64,000 nucleotides of DNA from Streptomyces pyxinicus (GTDB lineage: Bacteria; Actinomycetota; Actinomycetes; Streptomycetales; Streptomycetaceae). The notes beneath the pieces were generated by a model. The model saw only the letters and a program-made list of their open reading frames with translations, searched no databases and was not told the DNA's origin. The DNA is taken from positions 1-64,000 of the forward strand of contig NZ_JANUGP010000011.1 of the NCBI RefSeq assembly GCF_024753135.1. The letters are read 5' to 3'. Position numbers and translations under genes: made by a program. Positions 24,191-33,196 of the stretch are shown here, in pieces (position 1 is the stretch's first letter; every line of letters starts with the position of its first letter).

Positions 24191-25006
24191 TCAGTCCCAG
24201 CGGAAGGACCAGGTCGGCGAGTTGAGCAGCCCCTTGGCGTAGTCGCCGACGCTGCCCGGGCCGTCCTCGGTGACGGCGTCCGGGCAGAAGGCGAAGTGCT
24301 CGGCGGCCAGCGCCTTTGCGACGGTGGTCTCGGTGGGCGGGGCCGCGACGGACACCACGAGGACGTCGAAGCCGAGCCCCACCACCCGGACGCCGAAGCG
24401 GTCCTCCCAGGAGCGCAGGACCGCGCACAGCCGGGCCACGTCCTCGTCGTGGTTCAGCGGCCCGGTCCAGCCGATCGCCGCGGGTATGTCGGCGGATCTG
24501 CGGGCCGGTACCAGGGCGAGCCGCGGCCCCCGGAACCACTCCGGCGCGGCACCGGTCAGGGTGTCGGACACCTGGGCCGCGCGGGTGTCCGGGCCGGCGG
24601 TCGCCGTCGCCGCCGGCGCGAGCCCCGGCCACGCGGCGCCGAAGGGCGCCAGCTCCTCGCCGGCCCCCTCCTCCGCCCAGTCCTCCCAGTACTCCGCGAG
24701 GACGTCCTCGGCGTCGTGGTCCCCCGGGTACGACATCAGCCCCGGTGCCAGCTCCCAGCCGGCCGGTCCGCCTCCGTGCGCGCCGGCGTCCACCAGCACC
24801 GGCAGCAGACCGGCGCGGGAGGCCGGCACGCCCAGCGCCTTCCAGGTGCCCGGCGCGGCCGGCTTCTCCGCGTGCCACAGCAGCGGTTCGTGCCAGGGGC
24901 CGTCGTCCGTCGTGTCGACCAGCCTGCCCGGCGGCAGGCTCAGCCCCAGGGAACGGCCACTGGGATCGGTGGCCAACCGGGGCAGCGGGTTGGGAAGAGT
25001 CGCCAT
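24191..25006 (-). CDS. DUF4253 domain protein
   Basis: A 271-residue soluble protein. The C-terminal half matches DUF4253: LALVPARRSADIPAAIGWTGPLNHDEDVARLCAVLRSWEDRFGVRVVGLGFDVLVVSVAAPP and AAEHFAFCPDAVTEDG. Function unknown. ATG at 25006 was chosen. It converges with the membrane HTH gene, 13 bp apart, with no obvious terminator. Confidence 0.8.
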   Translation of the reverse strand: MATLPNPLPRLATDPSGRSLGLSLPPGRLVDTTDDGPWHEPLLWHAEKPAAPGTWKALGVPASRAGLLPVLVDAGAHGGGPAGWELAPGLMSYPGDHDAEDVLAEYWEDWAEEGAGEELAPFGAAWPGLAPAATATAGPDTRAAQVSDTLTGAAPEWFRGPRLALVPARRSADIPAAIGWTGPLNHDEDVARLCAVLRSWEDRFGVRVVGLGFDVLVVSVAAPPTETTVAKALAAEHFAFCPDAVTEDGPGSVGDYAKGLLNSPTWSFRWD

Positions 25007-25034
25007 ACCCGCGACTGTAGAGGCCGGCACTGAC

Positions 25035-25073
25035 AACGGCGCCGGCCCCGGGGAAACGCCCCGACCCCGGCCG
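25035..25073 (-). terminator. imperfect GC hairpin after chaplin gene
   Basis: On the minus strand a GGCGGCCGGGG stretch can pair, with mismatches, to CCCCGGGGCCGGCGCC around a GCGTTT loop. It directly follows the chaplin stop. Pairing is imperfect, so this is a moderate call. Confidence 0.45.
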
Positions 25074-25076
25074 CCG

Positions 25077-25778
25077 TCAGGCCTCCTGACGGGCCGTCCG
25101 GGTCCGGAAGCGGCGGTACAGCAGCGTGCCGCCGAGCAGCGAGACGGCACCCATGGCGGCCGGCGCCCACGGGTTGCCCGCACCGGTGTGGGCGAGGGTG
25201 TCCACCGTCTGGTGCTCCACGACCGGCGCCGGCTTGGGCGGCGCCGTGTGCTTCACGGGCGGGGTGTGCGGCTTGGCCGGCGGCTCGACGTGCCGCGGCG
25301 GGGCCGGCTTCGTCGGCTCGGGCCGCGGGTGCGACTCGTTGACCGAGGTGTTGCCGAAGACGGGGTTGCCGATGCCCACCACGTCGACGGTGTTGCCGCT
25401 GACGTTCACCGGCAGGTCCACCGGCAGCTGCACGCCGTTGCCGGAGATCACGCCCGCCGAACCGTGGGTCCCCGACTGGGCGGTGGCGCCGCCCGAGGTC
25501 GAGGACCCCGCCGAGTGGCCCTTGCCGCTCCCGCCGTGCCCCACGTTGGCGCACCTGTTGCCGAAGGCGGGGTTCAGCAGCCCCACCACGTTCACGGTGT
25601 TGCCGCAGGCGTTCACCGGGACGCTCACCGGCAACTGCAGCGTGTTCCCGGAGACCGCACCGGGCGAGCCGACCGCGGTGCCGTCCGCGGCCGAGTCGGC
25701 GTACACCGGACCTGCCACGGCCATCGCGCCCGAGGCGGCCGCGATGGCGATCAGACTGTTTCGGGTCACCCGGTTCAT
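25077..25778 (-). CDS. long chaplin, sortase-anchored, two chaplin domains
   Basis: A 233-residue cell-wall protein. A signal peptide (SLIAIAAASGAMAVAGPVYA) is followed by two chaplin domains of about 40 residues: 38-78 with both cysteines (C58, C76) and 107-147 where both are serine (S127, S145). A Pro/Lys/His-rich wall spacer, the sortase motif LAHTG (195-199), a membrane segment and RRFRTRTAR complete it. Long chaplins are covalently attached and help short chaplins form the hydrophobic aerial sheath. The start is ATG at 25778. A SigBldN-like promoter lies upstream. Close to the ChpA/B/C class. Confidence 0.92.
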   Translation of the reverse strand: MNRVTRNSLIAIAAASGAMAVAGPVYADSAADGTAVGSPGAVSGNTLQLPVSVPVNACGNTVNVVGLLNPAFGNRCANVGHGGSGKGHSAGSSTSGGATAQSGTHGSAGVISGNGVQLPVDLPVNVSGNTVDVVGIGNPVFGNTSVNESHPRPEPTKPAPPRHVEPPAKPHTPPVKHTAPPKPAPVVEHQTVDTLAHTGAGNPWAPAAMGAVSLLGGTLLYRRFRTRTARQEA

Positions 25779-25829
25779 AGGGTCCCTGCCTCTCCCAGAC
25801 ATCGTCACGGGCACTCGCCCGCACCCGGT

Positions 25830-25858
25830 GAAACGCGGGTCAAACCGTCTGAGTTATG
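25830..25858 (-). promoter_or_regulatory. candidate SigBldN promoter of the chaplin gene
   Basis: On the minus strand CATAAC (-35, 25858-25853), 17 bp, CGTTTC (-10, 25835-25830). The hexamers and spacing resemble the rsbN promoter candidate. Chaplins are known SigBldN targets. It leaves a leader of about 45 bp before the ATG. Confidence 0.5.
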
Positions 25859-25968
25859 GCTTATCGGCCGCCAGCCCGACAACACGGGAATCTGCCCAGC
25901 TCAGCGCCCCGAAGAAGATTCCGGGCAGATTCACACATCCGGGCTACACGGGGCCCCGCAGGGCTCCG

Positions 25969-27780
25969 TCAGAGCTTCTCCGGCGTCCGGATGCCCAGCA
26001 GGGCCATGCCCTGGTGCAGCGTGCGGGCCGTCACGTCGCACAGGAACAGACGGTTCTCGACCTGTGCCGGCGTCTCGGCCTTCAGCACCGGGCACTTGTC
26101 GTAGAACGTCGTGTACAGCGACGCCAACTGGTACAGGTACGCGGCCAGCTTGTGCGGCGCGTACTCCGCCGCCGCCTCCCGCACCGTCTCCGCGAACGCG
26201 TCCGCGTGCAGGCCCAGCGCCCGCTCCGCCTCCGTCAGCTCCAGCTCCGGGTGCGCGACCGGGGCGGCCTGGCCGGCCTCGCCGGCCTTGCGCAGGATGG
26301 AGCGGATACGGGCGTACGCGTACTGGAGGTAGACGGAGGTGTCGCCGTTGAGCGAGACCATCTGGTCCAGGTCGAACTTGTAGTCCCGGTTCGCCGACGT
26401 CGACAGGTCCGCGTACTTCACCGCGCCGATGCCCACCTGGGCGCCCCGCTCGGCGATCTCCGCCTCGGACAGGTCCCGCGCCTTCTCCCGGACCACCGCC
26501 GAGGCACGCTCGATCGCCTCGTCCAGCAGGTCGACCAGCCGGACCGTCTCGCCCTCACGCGTCTTGAAGGGCTTGCCGTCCTTGCCGAGGACCGTGCCGA
26601 AGGCCAACTGGGCGGCCGTGACGTCGTCGTTCAGCCAGCCGGCCCGGCGGGCGGTCTCGAAGACCATCCGGAAGTGCAGGGCCTGCCGGGCGTCCACCAC
26701 GTACAGCAGGGTGTCCGCCTTCAGGTGGAAGACGCGGTCGCGGATCGCCGACAGGTCGGTGGCCGCGTAGCCGTAGCCGCCGTCGGACTTCTGCACGATC
26801 AGCGGGACCGGGTTGCCGTCCGGGCCCTTGATGTCGTCGAAGAACACGCACAGCGCGCCCTCCGAGCGCACCGCGACACCGGACTCCTCCAGCAGCCGGC
26901 AGGTCTCGGCCAGCATGTCGTTGTAGCCGGACTCGCCGACGATGTCCGGGTCCCGGACCTCCATGTCCAGCTTCTCGAAGACGGAGAAGAAGTAGATCTT
27001 CGACTCGTCCACGAACTTCTGCCACATGGCCAGCGTCTGCGGCTCGCCGGCCTGGAGGTCCACCACCCGGCGGCGGGCCCGCGTCTTGAACTCCTCGTCG
27101 GCGTCGAACAGCCGGCGCGCGGCCTTGTAGAGGCGGTCCAGGTTGGACATCGCCTCCTCGCCGCTGACCGCGATGTCCTCCTGGTCCCCGTGCTGGTCCC
27201 CGTGATCCCCGTGGCTCCCGTGGTCCAGCTCGTGCGGGTGCTCGTCCAGGTACTGGATCAGCATGCCGAACTGGGTGCCCCAGTCGCCGATGTGGTGCCG
27301 GCGGACCACGTTCTCGCCCGTGAACTCCAGCATCCGCACCACCGCGTCACCGATCACCGCGGACCGCAGATGGCCGACGTGCATCTCCTTGGCCACGTTC
27401 GGCTGCGCGTAGTCGATCACCGTGGTGCCGGGGTGTCCGGCGAGCGGCACGCCGAGGCGGCCCGTCTCGTCCGCGTACCGCGCGGCCAGCGTCCCGGTGA
27501 TCGCCCGGTCCGCGATCGTGAGGTTGAGGAAGCCGGGCCCGGAGACCTCGACGCCCTCGATCACGTCACCCGTCGTGACCCGCTCGACCACCCGCGCGGC
27601 CAGCTCCCGCGGGTTCGCCTTCGCCTTCTTGGCGAGCGCCAGGATGCCGTTGGCCTGGAAGTCGGCCCGGTCGCTTCGGCGCAGCAGCGGGTCCGCTCCG
27701 GCGGCCTCCGGCAGGGTGGCCGAGAGCGCGGAGGCGAGGTGCTGCTGGACGGAATCGCTGAGGGACGTGACCGAGGCCAT
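25969..27780 (-). CDS. argS: arginyl-tRNA synthetase
   Basis: A 603-residue class I synthetase. The Add-1 domain precedes DYAQPNVAKEMHVGHLRSAVIGDA, which holds the HIGH signature as HVGH. The KMSKS equivalent is FKTREGETVRLVDLL, and the anticodon-binding all-helical domain is C-terminal (EYAPHKLAAYLYQLASLYTTFYDKCPVL). An unusual His/Asp/Gly insert (HELDHGSHGDHGDQHGDQED, about residues 182-201) follows the HIGH region. It charges tRNA(Arg). It is divergent from lysS, 137 bp between starts. Confidence 0.95.
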   Translation of the reverse strand: MASVTSLSDSVQQHLASALSATLPEAAGADPLLRRSDRADFQANGILALAKKAKANPRELAARVVERVTTGDVIEGVEVSGPGFLNLTIADRAITGTLAARYADETGRLGVPLAGHPGTTVIDYAQPNVAKEMHVGHLRSAVIGDAVVRMLEFTGENVVRRHHIGDWGTQFGMLIQYLDEHPHELDHGSHGDHGDQHGDQEDIAVSGEEAMSNLDRLYKAARRLFDADEEFKTRARRRVVDLQAGEPQTLAMWQKFVDESKIYFFSVFEKLDMEVRDPDIVGESGYNDMLAETCRLLEESGVAVRSEGALCVFFDDIKGPDGNPVPLIVQKSDGGYGYAATDLSAIRDRVFHLKADTLLYVVDARQALHFRMVFETARRAGWLNDDVTAAQLAFGTVLGKDGKPFKTREGETVRLVDLLDEAIERASAVVREKARDLSEAEIAERGAQVGIGAVKYADLSTSANRDYKFDLDQMVSLNGDTSVYLQYAYARIRSILRKAGEAGQAAPVAHPELELTEAERALGLHADAFAETVREAAAEYAPHKLAAYLYQLASLYTTFYDKCPVLKAETPAQVENRLFLCDVTARTLHQGMALLGIRTPEKL

Positions 27781-27917
27781 AGGGATGGGTGCCGTTCTCC
27801 TCGTGGGGATGGATAGACCCGGTCAGTATCCCACGGGGGGTAAAGCGGTTTTCCCGGGCGCGATGCGGTCTGTGACAATGGAGTGTCACCCGTTCAGGAA
27901 AGAAGGACGTGCCGATC

Positions 27918-29651
27918 GTGGCTCAGAGCACCGAGACCACCGACTGGGTCTCCCGTTTCGCGGATGAGGTCATCGAGGAGTCGGAGCGCCGGGCCCCGGG
28001 CAAACCGGTCGTGGTCGCGTCCGGCCTCTCCCCGTCGGGCCCCATCCACCTCGGCAACCTGCGCGAGGTCATGACCCCGCACCTGGTCGCCGACGAGGTC
28101 CGCCGCCGCGGCCACCAGGTCCGGCACCTGATCTCCTGGGACGACTACGACCGCTACCGCAAGGTCCCGGCCGGTGTCGAGGGCGTCGACGAGTCCTGGG
28201 CCGAGCACATCGGCAAGCCGCTGACCTCGGTGCCGGCCCCGAAGGGCTCCGCGTACCCGAACTGGTCCGAGCACTTCAAGGCCGCGATGACCGAGTCGCT
28301 GGCCGAGCTGGGCGTCGCGTTCGACGGCATCAGCCAGACCGTGCAGTACACCTCCGGCGCCTACCGCGAGCAGGTCCTGCACGCGATGAAGCACCGAGGG
28401 GACATCGACGCGATCCTCGCCCAGTACCGCACCAAGCCCAAGACCGGCAAGAAGCCCCAGCAGAAGGCCGTGGACACGGCCGAGCTGGAGGCCGAGGAGG
28501 GCTCCGGCGCCGCGGCCGAGGACGACGGCAGCTCCGGCTCCGCCGGGTACTTCCCGTACAAGCCCTACTGCGGCGGCTGCGGCAAGGACCTGACGACCGT
28601 CACCTCCTACGACGACGACACCACCGAGCTGGCGTACACCTGCGCCGCGTGCGGCTTCGCCGAGACCGTCCGGCTCAGCGAGTTCAACCGCGGCAAGCTG
28701 GTCTGGAAGGTCGACTGGCCGATGCGCTGGGCCTACGAGGGCGTGGTCTTCGAGCCCAGCGGCGTCGACCACTCCTCGCCGGGCTCCTCCTTCCAGGTCG
28801 GCGGGCAGATCGTCGGCATCTTCGGCGGCGAGCGGCCGATCGGCCCGATGTACGCCTTCGTCGGCATCTCCGGCATGGCCAAGATGTCGTCCTCGCGCGG
28901 CGGCGTCCCCACCCCGGCCGACGCCCTGAAGATCATGGAGCCGCAGCTGCTGCGCTGGCTGTACGCCCGCCGCCGGCCCAACCAGTCCTTCAAGATCGCC
29001 TTCGACCAGGAGATCCAGCGGCTCTACGACGAGTGGGACAAGCTCGCCGCCAAGGTCGCCGACGACTCGGCGCTGCCCGGTGACGTCGCCGCGTACACCC
29101 GCGCGGTCGGCACCGCCGCCGGTGACCTGCCGAGGACCGCGCGCCCGCTGCCGTACCGCACGCTCGCCTCGGTCGCCGACATCACCGCCGGCCACACCGA
29201 CCAGGCCCTGCGCATCCTCTCCGAGCTGGACCCGGAGCAGCCGCTGACCACCCTGGACGAGGCCCGCCCGCGCTACGACAAGGCCGAGGCCTGGATCAAC
29301 ACGCAGGTCCCCGCCGACCAGCGGACCATCGTGCGCGCCGAGCCCGACACCGAGCTGCTGAAGTCCCTCGACGAGCCCTCCCGGCAGTCCGTACGACTGC
29401 TGCTCGACGGCCTCGCCGAGCACTGGTCCCTCGACGGCCTCACCCACCTCGTCTACGGCGTCCCCAAGGTGCGGGCCGGCTTCTCCGCCGACGCCACGCC
29501 CAAGGAACTGCCGCCGGAGATCAAGACGGCCCAGCGGACCTTCTTCGCCCTGCTCTACCACCTGCTGGTCGGCCGGGACACCGGCCCCCGGCTACCCACC
29601 CTGCTGCTGGCCGTCGGCCAGGACCGGGTGCGGGAGCTGCTCGGAGCCTGA
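27918..29651 (+). CDS. lysS: lysyl-tRNA synthetase, class I (archaeal type)
   Basis: A 577-residue class I LysRS, unrelated to the usual bacterial class II enzyme. HIGH is in SGLSPSGPIHLGNLREV, KMSKS in GMAKMSSSRGG, and a zinc-binding knuckle CGGCGKDL...CAACGF lies between. An Ala/Glu/Gly-rich insert (EEGSGAAAEDDGSSGSAGY) sits before it. The C-terminal helical domain is that of class I LysRS. GTG at 27918 lies 10 bp after GAAGGA; the in-frame GTG at 27909 is only 1 bp from it and is less likely. Confidence 0.93.
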   Translation: MAQSTETTDWVSRFADEVIEESERRAPGKPVVVASGLSPSGPIHLGNLREVMTPHLVADEVRRRGHQVRHLISWDDYDRYRKVPAGVEGVDESWAEHIGKPLTSVPAPKGSAYPNWSEHFKAAMTESLAELGVAFDGISQTVQYTSGAYREQVLHAMKHRGDIDAILAQYRTKPKTGKKPQQKAVDTAELEAEEGSGAAAEDDGSSGSAGYFPYKPYCGGCGKDLTTVTSYDDDTTELAYTCAACGFAETVRLSEFNRGKLVWKVDWPMRWAYEGVVFEPSGVDHSSPGSSFQVGGQIVGIFGGERPIGPMYAFVGISGMAKMSSSRGGVPTPADALKIMEPQLLRWLYARRRPNQSFKIAFDQEIQRLYDEWDKLAAKVADDSALPGDVAAYTRAVGTAAGDLPRTARPLPYRTLASVADITAGHTDQALRILSELDPEQPLTTLDEARPRYDKAEAWINTQVPADQRTIVRAEPDTELLKSLDEPSRQSVRLLLDGLAEHWSLDGLTHLVYGVPKVRAGFSADATPKELPPEIKTAQRTFFALLYHLLVGRDTGPRLPTLLLAVGQDRVRELLGA

Positions 29652-29662
29652 CACCGGCCGGA

Positions 29663-29704
29663 CATGAGGAAGGGGCCCTCCCCACGGAGGGCCCCTTCCT
29701 CATG
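29663..29704. terminator. 19-bp perfect hairpin after lysS
   Basis: CATGAGGAAGGGGCCCTCC (29663-29681), loop CCAC, and its exact complement at 29686-29704. It begins 12 bp past the lysS stop and can terminate both lysS and the convergent DUF2637 gene. Confidence 0.88.
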
Positions 29705-29716
29705 TCCCGTTCGCCG

Positions 29717-30982
29717 TCACGCGATGTGCTCCTCCTGGAGCTCCCGGGAGTGCCGCTCCGCGAAGATCTTCACCAGCCGCTCCGCCTCCCCCTTGGGCAG
29801 CGTCACGCCGTAGGTCGCCTCCACGTCGTCCCGCAGCTGCGCACCCGTCGGGTAGCTGCCGTCGATCGACTTCCGGAAGACCTGGAAGTAGTCCTCCGTC
29901 GTCGGCTCCGCCTCCGGGAGGCCGCCGCCGTCGCCCAGCTCGCGGGTGCGGTTCGGGCCCACCGGGATCGGGAAGCTGCCGGTCTCCTCCGGGGAGGGCT
30001 GCTGGAACCGCTCCGGGGGCTGCTCGTCGTACCAGTCCTCGTACTGCTCCTCCGGCTCGTACTGCGGCTCCGGGGGCGGCTCGTAGGACGGGTCGTAGCC
30101 GCCCTGGTACTCGATCTCGCGCGGCGCCTGGAACCAGGGGCTCTCCTCGTCCGCGGGCGCCTCCTGGCGGCGCTCGTTGCGAGGCGCCGCCGCCTGCCGG
30201 GGGACGGACGCCTGCGGCCCGGCGGCGGGAGCCGGCGCGGCCAACGCCGGCGCCGGCTGCTGCTGGGGCGGGGCCGGCGGCAGCAGCGCCGGCTCGATGC
30301 CCGCCGCCGCGAGCCCCGCCGGGGCCGTCTCCGCCAGCGGCACGCCGTACCGCGCGAGCCGCAGCGGCATCAGCGACTCCACCGGCGCCTTGCGGCGCCA
30401 GGCGCGGCCGAAACGGGAGCGCAGCCGGGCCTGGTAGACCAGCCGCTCCTGCTCCAGCTTGATGACCTGGTCGTACCGGCGCAGCTCCCACAGCTTCATC
30501 CGCCGCCACAGCAGGAACGTCGGCACCGGCGAGAGCAGCCAGCGGGTGATGCGGACGCCCTCCATGTGCTTGTCGGCGGTGATGTCCGCGATCCGGCCGA
30601 TGGCGTGCCGGGCCGCCTCGACGGCGACGACGAACAGCACCGGGATCACCGCGTGCATGCCCGTGCCCAGCGGGTCCGGCCAGGCGGCCGCGCCGTTGAA
30701 GGCGATCGTCGCCGCCGTCAGCAGCCACGCCGTCTGACGCAGCAGGGGGAAGGGGATCCGGATCCAGGTCAGCAGCAGATCCAGGGCCAGCAGGACACAG
30801 ATGCCCGCGTCGATGCCTATCGGGAACACGTAGGAGAAGTTCCCGAAGCCCTTCTTGAGGGCCAGCTCACGGACAGCCGCGTACGAACCGGCGAAGCCGA
30901 TGCCGGCGATGATCAGCGCGCCGGTCACGACCACGCCGATGAGGACGTGGTGCATCCGGGTCAGCTTCAGTGGCGCGGCCAC
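29717..30982 (-). CDS. DUF2637 membrane protein
   Basis: A 421-residue protein. Four hydrophobic segments lie within the first 130 residues (VLIGVVVTGALIIAGIGFAGSYAAV, FPIGIDAGICVLLALDLLLTW, TAWLLTAATIAFNGAAAW, VIPVLFVVAVEAARHA), the DUF2637 module seen in SpdB-like transfer proteins of actinobacterial plasmids. A Pro/Gln/Glu-rich cytoplasmic linker follows, then a C-terminal helical stretch (YFQVFRKSIDGSYPTGAQLRDDVEATYGVTLPKGEAERLVKIF) resembling a DNA-binding or replication-associated tail. Start GTG at 30982 follows GGGAGGGGAATACGA. The role on the chromosome is unknown. Confidence 0.78.
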   Translation of the reverse strand: MAAPLKLTRMHHVLIGVVVTGALIIAGIGFAGSYAAVRELALKKGFGNFSYVFPIGIDAGICVLLALDLLLTWIRIPFPLLRQTAWLLTAATIAFNGAAAWPDPLGTGMHAVIPVLFVVAVEAARHAIGRIADITADKHMEGVRITRWLLSPVPTFLLWRRMKLWELRRYDQVIKLEQERLVYQARLRSRFGRAWRRKAPVESLMPLRLARYGVPLAETAPAGLAAAGIEPALLPPAPPQQQPAPALAAPAPAAGPQASVPRQAAAPRNERRQEAPADEESPWFQAPREIEYQGGYDPSYEPPPEPQYEPEEQYEDWYDEQPPERFQQPSPEETGSFPIPVGPNRTRELGDGGGLPEAEPTTEDYFQVFRKSIDGSYPTGAQLRDDVEATYGVTLPKGEAERLVKIFAERHSRELQEEHIA

Positions 30983-31074
30983 TCGTATTCCCCTCCCCTT
31001 GCGTGTTGTTGCGCGCAACAGAGTGGCACACGTGTGCGGCGAACGTGGTGCCGGTCAGCCCCCGAGGCCCCGGC

Positions 31075-31980
31075 TCAGTCCTTCTTCGCGGCCGACTTCG
31101 ACGGGGAGGCCTTCTTCGACGGCGACGCGGAGGCGCCCTTCGACGAGGGTGCCGAGGAGGACGCCGAGGACGACGGGGACGGTGAACTCGACGGGGAACC
31201 AGCGCCGTTGGCGGACGACACGGCGGCCACCGCGTCCTTCAGCGCCCGCTGCGCGTCCTTCGTCAGACCGTCCGCGTCCGGGGTCTTCTCGCCCGCCAGA
31301 CCGGCACCGTTGTAGTCGACCGTGACGACGACGTTCTCGACCCGGGCCACCAGCGTCTGCTGCTTGAAGAGGCCCTCCTTCTTCTTCAGGTCGTAACGCA
31401 CCGCCGACGCCTCGTCGCCCGTGCCGGACAGCGGGACGACCTTGACCGCCTTGGCGCCGTCCACCGACTGGCCGTCCTTGACCTGCCCGCCGTAGTACGT
31501 GTGCGCCTGCGCCTCGCCCGAACCCCGCGCGGTGTCGGAGTCGAAGCGGAGCAGGGAGACGTTCAGCCAGCGGAACTGCGAGCCCTTCACGCCGTTGTTG
31601 TCCAGGCTGCTCCAGGCGCAGGAGGCACGGGAGGACGGATCGTCCGAACCGCCCTTCTTGCCGGACTTCGCCTTCGGCGCCAGGTCGGACAGCGTCTTCT
31701 TCGTCACCACCGCGCACGCGTCCGGGAGCTTGCGGTACTTCGCCGCCTGCACGGTCGGCGACGCGCTCGCCGACGGCCGCCCCGAGGCGCCCGACGTCTG
31801 CTGCGCCGACGCGCCCTTGCCGCCCTGGTCCTTGGCGTCGTCCGAGTCCGAGGAGCAGGCCGCGGTGATCAGAACCGCCGGCACGGCTGCCGCACAGACA
31901 AGGGCGCGGCTCAGGCGCCTGGCTCGCCGGCCCCGCGGGCCTTGCTGGGCACGGTCGTCTCGCTGGTCAGCTCGCTGCAT
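31075..31980 (-). CDS. DUF3558 family lipoprotein (second of two)
   Basis: A 301-residue secreted protein. After a basic region comes a signal (ALVCAAAVPAVLITAAC), lipobox-like though Thr is at -3 where Leu is typical. The folded part (YRKLPDACAVVTKKTLSDLAP, SRASCAWSSLD, FRWLNVSLLRFD, VENVVVTVDYNG) matches DUF3558, and a Ser/Lys-rich tail (SKKASPSKSAAKKD) ends it. ATG at 31980 follows GAAGGAACC; ATG at 31995 is the alternative. The upstream neighbour is a homologue. Confidence 0.78.
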   Translation of the reverse strand: MQRADQRDDRAQQGPRGRRARRLSRALVCAAAVPAVLITAACSSDSDDAKDQGGKGASAQQTSGASGRPSASASPTVQAAKYRKLPDACAVVTKKTLSDLAPKAKSGKKGGSDDPSSRASCAWSSLDNNGVKGSQFRWLNVSLLRFDSDTARGSGEAQAHTYYGGQVKDGQSVDGAKAVKVVPLSGTGDEASAVRYDLKKKEGLFKQQTLVARVENVVVTVDYNGAGLAGEKTPDADGLTKDAQRALKDAVAAVSSANGAGSPSSSPSPSSSASSSAPSSKGASASPSKKASPSKSAAKKD

Positions 31981-32108
31981 GGTTCCTTCACTCATGACGC
32001 TCGGTGGTCGTGCGGGTTCCTGCGGGGCCCCACGGTACGCGGTGCGCGGACCGCGCGGTCGCCGTTCCCCCGCTTCACCGGCCGGCCCGCCCGAGCCGCC
32101 GAGGGCCC

Positions 32109-32966
32109 TCAACCGCCCAGCGCGTCATCCAGTTGGGAGGCCAGATCACGCGCCTTGTCCTGCATTTCCTTGCTGTCGGGGACCGCTCCGGTCGCCGACG
32201 GCTGCTCCTCGTACTGGATCGTGACGACGACGTTGGACGTGCGGAACACCACAGTCACCGTCCGCTGCTGCGCCGTCGAACCGGACGTGCTCAGCTCGTC
32301 GTCGAGATACGCCTCGTCACCGAGATCGGTCAGCGCGCGCGGCTGCAGACCGTTCGGCGCGCCCGCGGCACCGGAGGCGGACGACGACCCGGACGACGAC
32401 CCGGACGGTGTCCCTGACGGCGAGTTCGAGGGCGAAGTCGAGGCGCCGGGCCCGCCGGTCGCGGACGCGCTGGGCGAGCCGGGCGCGGAGGACCCGGTCG
32501 AGGCCGGACCGCTCGGCTCCGGCAGGTCGGCGGCCGTCTCCTTCTCCCCGAACAGCCGGGCCGCCTGGTCGTCGTCGCTGACCGCGTTGTCGTACGACAC
32601 CACGCGCTCGAAGTCGACCGAGAGGTGGTCGGTGGCCTCGGCCGACTCCACCTTCCAACGGCAGCCCACCTTGCGGTCGGTGTCGTAGGTGAGCGACGCC
32701 TCGCCCTGGTAGGCCTTGTCCCGCTGCACCGGGTCGGTGAGCTGCTTGATGCCGGGCAGCAGCGCGTCGAGCGTGTCGTGGTCCGCCGCGGCGCACGGCT
32801 CGGGCAGCGTGCGGTACTTGCCGGGCTGGGCCGCGACCGTCGCCGTGCCGGTGTCGCCCGGGTTGGCGTCGTCCGTCCCGCCGCCGTCGCCGGAACCGCT
32901 CGTGCAGCCGGCCAGCAGCGCCGCGAGGAGTGCGGCGGTGCCGGAAACGTACGCCTTGCGCGGCAC
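32109..32966 (-). CDS. DUF3558 family lipoprotein (first of two)
   Basis: A 285-residue lipoprotein. Signal MPRKAYVSGTAALLAALLAG with C at position 21 (LAGC). It has YRTLPEPCAAADHDTLDALLP, VGCRWKVESAEATDHLSVDFERV and SNVVVTIQYEE, separated by a long Ser/Gly/Pro linker (SGTPSGSSSGSSSASG). It aligns motif for motif with the downstream lipoprotein gene, so the two are diverged duplicates. GTG start with GAGGAG eight bases upstream. Confidence 0.82.
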   Translation of the reverse strand: MPRKAYVSGTAALLAALLAGCTSGSGDGGGTDDANPGDTGTATVAAQPGKYRTLPEPCAAADHDTLDALLPGIKQLTDPVQRDKAYQGEASLTYDTDRKVGCRWKVESAEATDHLSVDFERVVSYDNAVSDDDQAARLFGEKETAADLPEPSGPASTGSSAPGSPSASATGGPGASTSPSNSPSGTPSGSSSGSSSASGAAGAPNGLQPRALTDLGDEAYLDDELSTSGSTAQQRTVTVVFRTSNVVVTIQYEEQPSATGAVPDSKEMQDKARDLASQLDDALGG

Positions 32967-33196
32967 GGTCGGGCTCCTCTCGACGGTGGCGGTCCGGCGG
33001 TGGCCGGTCGCCTGGTGCTCCAGTGTCCCCGCTGGTTATTCGCTTGCCGTCGCGGGGCGCTCCCTGGAGACAATGTGTATCGCACGCACTGCCGTGCACG
33101 CCGGTCCCGTGCCCTGTTCCGTGGACTTCGGCGCCGCATTTGCCTTTTGTCGCTTTCGCGCATTCCATTACTGTTTTCCGGGGGAACGAGGAACAC

